From Chalciporus piperatus (Eukaryota; Basidiomycota; Agaricomycetes; Boletales; Boletaceae): 23,149 nt of DNA. Each line of letters starts with the position of its first letter. Position 1 is the stretch's first letter. Below, piece by piece: positions 17,521 to 23,149 of the stretch. Below the pieces are notes generated by a model that did not search any database, was not told where the DNA came from, and saw only the letters and a program-made list of their open reading frames with translations. The position numbers were made by a program, and so were the translations under genes. The DNA lies in NCBI GenBank assembly GCA_038093975.1, contig JBBPTG010000332.1:1-23149 (forward strand), read 5' to 3'.

Positions 17521-18410
17521 CTAGTAAGCGTAATGGAATGTAGGGATGATTAGGATAAGGAATGAAGCGTTCGTAACAACCACTGGGGCTGGTAGACCAT
17601 GTTAATGTCAAATAGAGATGTGAATGACCTATGAACTCACTTTGTTTTACCCTCTTCGCCTTCGGCTCCTCTGATGCCGACTGAGCCCTTGTTCTCTTCT
17701 TGCTTGTGCTTGGGCAGGCCTGCCCTTTGTCTTCCAGCCACTTGGTCTGCTCAATGGCCAATGGGTCATCTGAGTCGTCGTCCTCAGAAGCCGTCGCTCT
17801 CTGCTTGCCTGTCCCCTTGCCTGTTGCCGCCCTTGTTTGGCGAGTTCTCTTTGGCCTGGTGGAGGGGGCAGGGGTGGCAGGTGAATCCGTCCGAAGGGCC
17901 AAAGCCGCATGTCGTGGATGGGCAGTTGTGAGAAAACACTTCTGTTTCCCTGAAAACAGGAAATGCAGGCGTTCCAGCTGACTCCAGGGGGATGCGGGAT
18001 GCATTCCCAACCCATGGCGACACAACGGTCACATGGAGAGCGTTCCGGAGGAGGGGGTAGAAGTGAGCCGCTGCCTGAGGCGGCAGCAGCCAAGGCAGGG
18101 GAGGGGAGGGACGGGATGGGCCTGGGTGAGCATTTTTGGCACGTTCAGCCTTGTTCCATTCCTGTTGAGCCTTGGTTTGCATCATGGGCAGGTGGCGGCG
18201 GGGGTGAGACAGTGTCTTTGGGGTTGGGAGTGGGAGACGAACCGGCTTGGGTGCTTGCGGTTGTGTCCGTTGAGTCTCAACGATAATCAAAGGGAGGGAG
18301 GGCAGCGATGGGCCCGATGGTGCTGACACGTCGGTCTGTTTCGGGCGAGGCCTCGAGAACTTTGAGGGGACCGGCCACTCTGTTGGGTGATCTTCTGGCT
18401 CCTCAACCTC
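17521..18410 (-). pseudogene. Zn2Cys6-like gene, copy 2, 5'-truncated
   Basis: Same sequence as 925-1814, including the frame change at the T-run in the cysteine cluster, so that change predates the duplication. It lacks the first exon(s) present in copy 1 (2170-2346 and the region 1815-2113). In their place, at 18411 it is fused out of frame to a different ORF. Without its own start and promoter it is unlikely to make the original protein. The longest internal frame, 17784-18413, has only a GTG at its 5' end, created at the junction. Confidence 0.6.
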
Positions 18411-18946
18411 CACGGTACTCCATTTGCTGGCGGAGCAGTAGCGACCTGAAGGTTGTTGTTCGTCCAGGTCACTGGTGGCTCGAATGGGTTACCATCGTTT
18501 TCATCGACAGGAATAGGGTGGGGAGCACCTACGAGTGCAGGGTCGGGAATGGGAGCCTCAGCGAGATCAGGCCAGTTTGTGGGCCATTCCTGCTGATCAG
18601 GATTCTCCTGCTGTTCCTCTATCACGTTGTCCCACTTGCTCAGATCCAGGTGCCATACGACGAGCTTCATCCACCTTGTCGTCCAGTCCCAGTTAATCTC
18701 GATAGACGTGGACCGTCTGGTTACGATCATCCGAGCGAACATGAGATACTGAATGGCGATGGTGATGACGACGATGGCGATGAAAGCGAGGAGGGAGGGG
18801 ATGAGCATGCGGAGAATCCAACCGTTGCAGATGATGAAGAGTATAAAGAGGAGGGAGAGGACGAAGTTGCCTCTATCCCTAGTGAAGTTTCGAATGAAGA
18901 TGTCGCGGAGGACACTCTCCCAAGTGTAGACGTCGTTGAGATCCAT
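18411..18946 (-). CDS. ORF with two predicted membrane segments, 3' end lost at duplication junction
   Basis: ATG at 18944-18946, about 60 bp downstream of a TATAAAAG box (19007-19014). Residues about 28-42 (FVLSLLFILFIICNG) and 48-70 (around LIPSLLAFIAIVVITIAIQ) are hydrophobic enough to span a membrane. An Arg-rich loop, Trp-rich segment and Pro/Asn/Asp-rich region (GAPHPIPVDENDGNPFEPPV) follow. At residue about 179 the frame crosses into the segmental repeat and runs on to 18287 in a frame that is not the Zn-cluster gene's, so its natural C-terminus is missing or replaced. It lies on the same strand as pol and directly 3' of it. That could mean an extra ORF of the retroelement or an unrelated host gene beside it. 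I do not recognise the family. The complementary acidic frame (18308-18952, +) is judged a shadow. Confidence 0.5.
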
Positions 18947-19006
18947 TGGTGATGATGGTGGTTTGTGGAAAAGAAACCGTGAGAGTGAAGACCGTCAAAC
19001 ATCAGT

Positions 19007-19014
19007 CTTTTATA
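19007..19014 (-). promoter_or_regulatory. TATAAAAG box overlapping the pol stop codon
   Basis: TATAAAAG on the minus strand contains the TAA that ends pol and lies about 60 bp upstream of the ATG at 18946, with a pyrimidine-rich TCTTCACTCTCAC in the expected initiation zone. A plausible core promoter for the two-membrane-segment ORF; overlap with the stop codon may be chance. Confidence 0.45.
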
Positions 19015-22000
19015 CCCCTTCGGTATCCGGCACGGTATTCAACCAATTGATTTGTCCATCATCCACCTGACTCGTTAGGTTGTCATACGACTGGAATAGT
19101 GACTCAAATAGACTCCGTGACATGCGAAGGAATCGTGGAGCGGACGGATGTATCTTGTTGAATTCCCTTATTGCATCCTGTGTATTCTTGAGATTAGATC
19201 TTGGTTCCCATGTCCGATCAGATTCCGCATAGCCTTTCCAGTGCACGAGGTATTTCAGGGTTTTTCCCTGTAAACGAGAATCAACGATGTAGTCCACCTC
19301 ATATTCATCATCTCTGTCTTCCGTCACAATCACAGGCCCAGGCTTGTCAACGGTTTGCTTCCGTAACCTGTCCTTATATGGTTTGACACGTGAAACATTA
19401 ACGACGGGGTGAATTTTCATGGTACGCGGAAGCTTCAAACGTAGTGCGTTCCGTCCAATCAGGGTTGTGATTTCGTAAGGGCCCAACCATCGTGGGGAAA
19501 GTTTCTTAGATCTCTGCGCCAGGCGGAGATTAGTTGTAGACAACCAGACTTTCTGACCAATTTCGTAAGATGGTGATTCAGAGCGGTGTTTGTCGGCTTG
19601 CGCCTTCATACGCTTCTGAGCTTCTATTATGTTATCCTTGGTTTCTTTCAACGTGTTGGCGAGCGTGTCAACAAAGTCCGTAGCAGCTGGTGCTTTAGAC
19701 GTGTAATTCTCTATTCCCATTCTTGGAGAATATGTGTGCGTGACGTTGAAAGGTGCCTTAGATGTAGAAGCTTGCTTCTTCGAGTTGTATGAGAATTGCG
19801 CAATTGGTAACCAATCAGTCCATTCTTCTTGCTTTTCTGACGTGAATAGACGGAGATACTGTTGTAGATCTCGATTCATACGTTCAGTTTGTCCATCAGT
19901 TTGGGGATGAAAGGCGGTGGAGAGTTTGGGCGTAATGCCAAGACGTTTGCATATGTCTTTCATCACTTGAGATGCGAATTGCGGACCTCGGTCCGATATG
20001 ATGGTTTTAGGAAGTCCATGATGTTTCCATACATGGGTTAGGTAAAGACGGGCGGTGTCGAGAGCGGTGACCGTCTTGTTGCAGGGAATGAATTCGACTT
20101 CTTTGGAGAATCTGTCAACGACGACAAGAATAGAATCGAATCCATTCGAGAGTGGCAGATCGGTAGTGAAATCTGCAGAGATATGTTCCCAGGGAAGATC
20201 CGGAACTTCAAGGGGACGGAGCTTTCCAGAAGGAGCATAGTTTATCCCTTTGAAACGTGCACATCTGTCACAGCGTGAGACATAGTCTTTTACGAGCGTA
20301 GCCATTCCTGGCCAGGCGTAGCTGCGCTGTAGCAGTTCAATTGTCTTTTCATATCCGGGATGTCCAGCAAGGGGTGTGTCGTGATGAAGTCGAATAATCT
20401 CCATGCGGAGATCTTCTTCTTCAGGAACGTATAGTCTTCCTTTCTTGTCAATCAGAATTCCATCAGACTCTTCACAAATGCCGTGTTCCTTACAGAGTTT
20501 CATGACTTCTGTTTCACGTATTTTGAAGGTTGCTTTTCTGATTTTATCCTTGATCAGATCAGAATCGGTTGAGAGTTGAACAGTTGACGTGGCAGCTATT
20601 CTGTCCGGAGGTATTACAAGGACAGCTTTGTTATCTGCTTCAATACCGATTGCGTGATCTTCTCTTCTTGATAAGGCATCGGCTTTTCCCATTTGAGAAC
20701 CTGCCTTGTGTAACCATTTGAAATTGAATCGGCTAAGATATTGAGACCAGTGTGCTTGGCGTCGATTTAGATCTTGCCGAGTCATGAAGAATTGAAGATT
20801 CGCGTGATCATTCCAGATTTCAAATTCGTGCTTGGAACCTTCCAGATAATGTCTCCATTGTTCTAGACTTCGGATAACGCTTAGCATCTCTTTATCCGCG
20901 ATAGGGTAATTGCGTTCTTCCGGTGACATGGAGTGGGAAGAGAACGCGACGGGGTGCCATTTGTCTCCTTGTTCTATAGATAGAACAGCACCTGTGGCGT
21001 AATTAGATGCATCCGATTCTAGACGGAAGCGTTTGTCATTGTCTGGGAAAGCTAGTATGGGAGCGGTGACGAACTTCTGTTTCAATGTGTTGAATGCGTT
21101 TCTCTGCGCATCTTCCCATGCGAATTTCATATCCTTCTTGGTAAGGTCATTCAAGGGTCTAGCCACTTGGGCGTAATCCTGAATGAAGCGACGATAGAAA
21201 TTTGCTAATCCGAGAAAGCTTCTGACGCCTCTGACATTTGTCGGAGTTGGCCATTCAGTAATTGCCTTGACCTTATCGTCGTCCATCCTGATTCCCTCGG
21301 GAGTAATTGTCATTCCCAAGAATTCTACTTCTTTAGTATGGAAGACACATTTCTCTGGTTTGACGAAAAGGTCATTCTCTTCTAGGCGACGAAGAACTTC
21401 CCTGACTATTTTGGCATGGACAGCAGGGTCGTCGGATTTGGTAAAGATCATGATGTCATCAATGTAGACAACAACGGTGTCTTCCATATCCGAGAAGATG
21501 TCGTTCATCATGGTCTGGAACGTTGCGGGAGAATTGCATAATCCGAAGTACATGACCAAGGGTTCGAAGGCGCCACGAAAGCACACGAATGCGGCTTTAG
21601 ATTCATCGCCTTCTTTGATGCGGATGTTGTTGTATCCCCAGCGTAAATCCATTTTGGTAAACAGTTTTGCGCCTTTCAGTTTATCAACCAATTGGGAAAT
21701 GAGGGGTAGCGGGTAATTGTTTTTCACCGTGTGTTCATTCAGATAACGGTAATCTTGAACCATGCGTTTCTTGCCATCTTTCTTAGGAACGAAGAACACG
21801 GGAGAAGTCTGCTCAGATTTGGAAGGACGAATGTATCCTTTCTTGAGCTGATCATCGATGAATGCGCTGACTTCTTCTTGTTCCGTGACAGAGAGTGGGA
21901 TAAGACGACCCTTTTTCGGTTTGTAGGTGTCTTTCAAGTCAATTGCATGATCCCACGGCTTACGGGTTGGCATGCGTTCAGATTCCTTTTTCTTGAACAG

Positions 22001-22750
22001 GTGAATATACTTGTGATATTCTTTTGGAACAAGTTCTTCCGGAGTCTTTTCCATTTTTGGTTCAGGTACCTCCCTCTTTGCGGCGTTGATATGACGAAGA
22101 GAATTTCGCTCTTCATCATCAAGTTGGCGTGCGAACGGTGGTTTATCTCGTAAAACGGAACAAGACCAAGGACAACGTGTCATGTGGACCGTTCCTTTGT
22201 TCCAATCTATCTCTGGATTGTGTTGCTTCAGCCATGCATATCCTAGTATCACCTGATTCTTTCCTAGATCAGTGACTTCTGCAATGGCCTTCTCACGATG
22301 TCCGTCGAAATGGATAATGATTTCCGCGCAGTGTGTTATCTGTCCAGCGGAGTTATGTGTTCCGTCCACGTTGTATACCGTAAGTGGGTGTCTGAGTTGC
22401 ACGAGGGGTAATTTGATTTTATCAGCCCATCTCCGGTCAACGAAGATAGTGTTAGCTCCTGAATCAAGAAGTGCTTCTGCTCGTGTGAAAGCAGACGGAA
22501 GGCGTTGCGAGGCAATAGAAGTGGATAGCTTCAGTTCTCGGTCTGTCGTGCGAATGAAACGTGGTCCTGGGTTTTCGGAAAGATATCGGATTATGGAAAC
22601 GGAATTAAGCACCTGCCTAGAGTCCAGGCCAAGCTCATGATCAACATGAGACCCCGTTTGACTGTGTGAATAGTTTACAGATTTTCCTAACGAGTTAGTT
22701 GCGGTCCGTTTGCCCAGATCATTCAGGCCGCTTTGCCTTTTCCCTTCATT
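19010..22750 (-). CDS. pol: Gypsy pol polyprotein (PR-RT-RH-INT-chromodomain)
   Basis: The pol frame opens at 22750, overlapping gag by 28 nt, and ends at TAA 19010-19012. Residues below are counted from 22612. Protease: active site LLDSGAN (Asp50). Reverse transcriptase about 245-430: MDLRWGYNNI (Asp322) and VVYIDDI (Asp385-386). RNase H about 527-650: ESDAS (Asp534), ADKEML (Glu575), WNDHANL (Asp602), KADALSRR (Asp645). Integrase: zinc region HHDTPLAGH ... CDRC (781-784); catalytic Asp814 (SADFTTDL), Asp874 (SDRGPQF) and Glu910 (DGQTERMN); then the GPY/F module RWLGPYEITTL (about 1041). Chromodomain about 1103-1154 (YEVDYIVDSR, LVHWKGY, TWEP), which in this clade directs integration to marked heterochromatin. 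All catalytic residues are present, so the product could be active. It is expressed as a Gag-Pol fusion by frameshifting, since no ATG starts the frame. Confidence 0.95.
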   Translation of the reverse strand, partial: NEGKRQSGLNDLGKRTATNSLGKSVNYSHSQTGSHVDHELGLDSRQVLNSVSIIRYLSENPGPRFIRTTDRELKLSTSIASQRLPSAFTRAEALLDSGANTIFVDRRWADKIKLPLVQLRHPLTVYNVDGTHNSAGQITHCAEIIIHFDGHREKAIAEVTDLGKNQVILGYAWLKQHNPEIDWNKGTVHMTRCPWSCSVLRDKPPFARQLDDEERNSLRHINAAKREVPEPKMEKTPEELVPKEYHKYIHLFKKKESERMPTRKPWDHAIDLKDTYKPKKGRLIPLSVTEQEEVSAFIDDQLKKGYIRPSKSEQTSPVFFVPKKDGKKRMVQDYRYLNEHTVKNNYPLPLISQLVDKLKGAKLFTKMDLRWGYNNIRIKEGDESKAAFVCFRGAFEPLVMYFGLCNSPATFQTMMNDIFSDMEDTVVVYIDDIMIFTKSDDPAVHAKIVREVLRRLEENDLFVKPEKCVFHTKEVEFLGMTITPEGIRMDDDKVKAITEWPTPTNVRGVRSFLGLANFYRRFIQDYAQVARPLNDLTKKDMKFAWEDAQRNAFNTLKQKFVTAPILAFPDNDKRFRLESDASNYATGAVLSIEQGDKWHPVAFSSHSMSPEERNYPIADKEMLSVIRSLEQWRHYLEGSKHEFEIWNDHANLQFFMTRQDLNRRQAHWSQYLSRFNFKWLHKAGSQMGKADALSRREDHAIGIEADNKAVLVIPPDRIAATSTVQLSTDSDLIKDKIRKATFKIRETEVMKLCKEHGICEESDGILIDKKGRLYVPEEEDLRMEIIRLHHDTPLAGHPGYEKTIELLQRSYAWPGMATLVKDYVSRCDRCARFKGINYAPSGKLRPLEVPDLPWEHISADFTTDLPLSNGFDSILVVVDRFSKEVEFIPCNKTVTALDTARLYLTHVWKHHGLPKTIISDRGPQFASQVMKDICKRLGITPKLSTAFHPQTDGQTERMNRDLQQYLRLFTSEKQEEWTDWLPIAQFSYNSKKQASTSKAPFNVTHTYSPRMGIENYTSKAPAATDFVDTLANTLKETKDNIIEAQKRMKAQADKHRSESPSYEIGQKVWLSTTNLRLAQRSKKLSPRWLGPYEITTLIGRNALRLKLPRTMKIHPVVNVSRVKPYKDRLRKQTVDKPGPVIVTEDRDDEYEVDYIVDSRLQGKTLKYLVHWKGYAESDRTWEPRSNLKNTQDAIREFNKIHPSAPRFLRMSRSLFESLFQSYDNLTSQVDDGQINWLNTVPDTEGV

Positions 22751-23149
22751 TCAATATCTTTCATATCGTAGAAGTAAGCCTTCATTTCGTCGAATGAACG
22801 GCCTTCAAGAGCACTAGATTCGGTAGACAGTTCTCTCACCTGTCTCTTCTGAAGTTTGCAGGCACGTTTGTGTTCGCCTCGTGACCAACCACAGTTCTTG
22901 CATTTGGTACTAGGTACCGGACATTGCTGTTTCGGATGTCCCGGTTTCCCACAGTTCCAACAATTTCCTTGTTTTTTCTCTTTGAAATTGCTTGCGGCCG
23001 CCTTTACGACAGATGGTGCTTCTTCTTCTTCTATCTCGCCTTCTTCGATTTCGGCAGAACCTATATCCATTGGGGCACCACGACCCGGTTGTGTGCCCGT
23101 GTTGGTATATTTATATCGCAGGGTATCACCTGCGGTTCCTGTCTTGATC
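22723..23149 (-). CDS. gag: Gypsy gag, C-terminal part with zinc knuckles (partial)
   Basis: Open to the window edge; the ATG at 23068-23070 (PMDIGSAE) is internal because the frame continues upstream. Counting from that Met: acidic stretch (EEGEIEEEEAP); first knuckle CWNCGKPGHPKQQC (residues 37-50, C-x2-C-x4-H-x4-C, 22921-22962); second, variant knuckle CKNCGWSRGEHKRAC (57-71, C-x2-C-x6-H-x3-C, 22858-22902); then a helical tail ending KGKGKAA at a TGA (22723-22725). Known role: nucleocapsid, packaging genomic RNA. The capsid region is off the right edge. The two-residue longer spacing in the second knuckle departs from the classical pattern. Confidence 0.92.
   Translation of the reverse strand, partial: IKTGTAGDTLRYKYTNTGTQPGRGAPMDIGSAEIEEGEIEEEEAPSVVKAAASNFKEKKQGNCWNCGKPGHPKQQCPVPSTKCKNCGWSRGEHKRACKLQKRQVRELSTESSALEGRSFDEMKAYFYDMKDIEMKGKGKAA
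22738..22744 (-). promoter_or_regulatory. -1 ribosomal frameshift heptamer G GGA AAA
   Basis: On the minus strand the gag codons read AAG GGA AAA GGC. The heptamer G GGA AAA is in exact X XXY YYZ register with the gag frame, and a -1 slip gives GGG AAA AGG, which is the pol frame. It lies inside the 28-nt gag/pol overlap and 12 nt before the gag TGA. I did not find an obvious stem-loop by eye downstream. Confidence 0.75.

Larger units (their letters stand above)
16596..18410. repeat. Direct repeat, copy 2
   Basis: Same orientation as 1-1814, offset 16595 before and 16596 after the single inserted G near 17265. The match ends after CTCAACCTC: copy 1 continues into ATCTGACTCG and the intact 5' half of the Zn-cluster gene, while copy 2 continues into CACGGTACTC and an unrelated ORF. 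The break therefore lies inside a coding region. Confidence 0.95.
19010..23149 (-). mobile_element. Ty3/Gypsy LTR retrotransposon, chromovirus type (5' end off window)
   Basis: Gag nucleocapsid, protease, reverse transcriptase, RNase H, integrase and a C-terminal chromodomain in this order define a Ty3/Gypsy chromovirus. Pol has no stop or frameshift over 1200 codons, so the element is young. The 5' LTR and most of gag lie beyond the right edge. I could not identify a 3' LTR or polypurine tract between the pol stop (19010) and the repeat junction at 18410, so the 3' end may be truncated or replaced. Confidence 0.93.

Noticed and set aside
1..18410. The 1.8-kb repeats as the two LTRs of one giant 18-kb retrotransposon
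   Set aside because: The visible right ends lack CA termini, the repeats contain gene-like exons and introns, and the 14.8 kb between them holds unrelated relics in both orientations, not a gag-pol.
18308..18952. Long acidic ORF on the plus strand (Asp/Glu-rich C-terminus)
   Set aside because: It mirrors the codons of the hydrophobic minus-strand ORF, which has an ATG and a TATA box; the plus frame has neither recognisable motif nor promoter.
21731..22153. Plus-strand ORF opposite pol (and others within 19010-22612)
   Set aside because: Shadows of the intact minus-strand pol frame.
1..23149. CRISPR array, bacterial operon signals, tRNA or rRNA genes
   Set aside because: No regularly spaced short repeats, no ribosome-binding-site pattern, and no cloverleaf or rRNA-like sequence noticed; the introns show a eukaryotic genome.

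Overview
The window looks like a repeat-rich accessory region of a filamentous basidiomycete, most likely an Agaricomycete. Three things point there: short GT-AG introns of about 45-60 nt, degenerate KDZ-type transposases with the cysteine-cluster arrangement usual in mushroom genomes, and a chromodomain Ty3/Gypsy element. No species can be named. There is no rRNA, tRNA or CRISPR array that I can see, and no clear housekeeping gene.

Layout. (1) 1-1814 and 16596-18410 are a direct repeat, identical as far as I can follow except for one inserted G. Each copy carries, on the minus strand, a Zn2Cys6-like gene, a TATA/bZIP-site promoter or LTR-like stretch, and a coiled-coil, acidic-tailed ORF. 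Copy 1 runs off the left edge. Copy 2 is cut at 18410, which removes the 5' end of its Zn-cluster gene. (2) 2983-4886 (+) is a decayed KDZ transposase. (3) 4874-6577 is a 1.7-kb element with terminal inverted repeats of about 400 bp, sitting at the 3' end of that KDZ gene and holding a RecQ-like helicase fragment. A third copy of the arm lies at 10308-10726, next to a second, minus-strand RecQ-like helicase gene (8.5-10.3 kb). (4) 6583-7804 is another inverted-repeat unit with unrecognised coding remnants. (5) 10.7-12.5 kb holds unassigned minus-strand coding remnants. (6) 12674-13430 (-) is the N-terminal half of a second, differently broken KDZ gene. (7) 13867-16276 (+) is the best multi-exon gene, a nuclear-looking protein with an AT-hook-like tail. 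It contains a tandemly duplicated intron and flanking exon, and one in-frame stop. (8) 18411-18946 (-) is a two-membrane-segment ORF with its own TATA box, just 3' of the retroelement pol. (9) 19010-23149 (-) is a Ty3/Gypsy chromovirus. Pol is complete and open; gag is cut by the right edge; the two are joined by a canonical -1 slippery heptamer.

How it fits together. The region is nested mobile DNA of different ages: old broken KDZ copies, an inverted-repeat/RecQ element placed inside one of them, a very recent duplication of at least 1.8 kb, and a young Gypsy element. The most novel-looking items are the inverted-repeat element linked to a RecQ-like helicase, the near-identical duplication whose breakpoint creates a chimeric reading frame, the intron-bearing tandem exon duplication, and the Gypsy frameshift signal.
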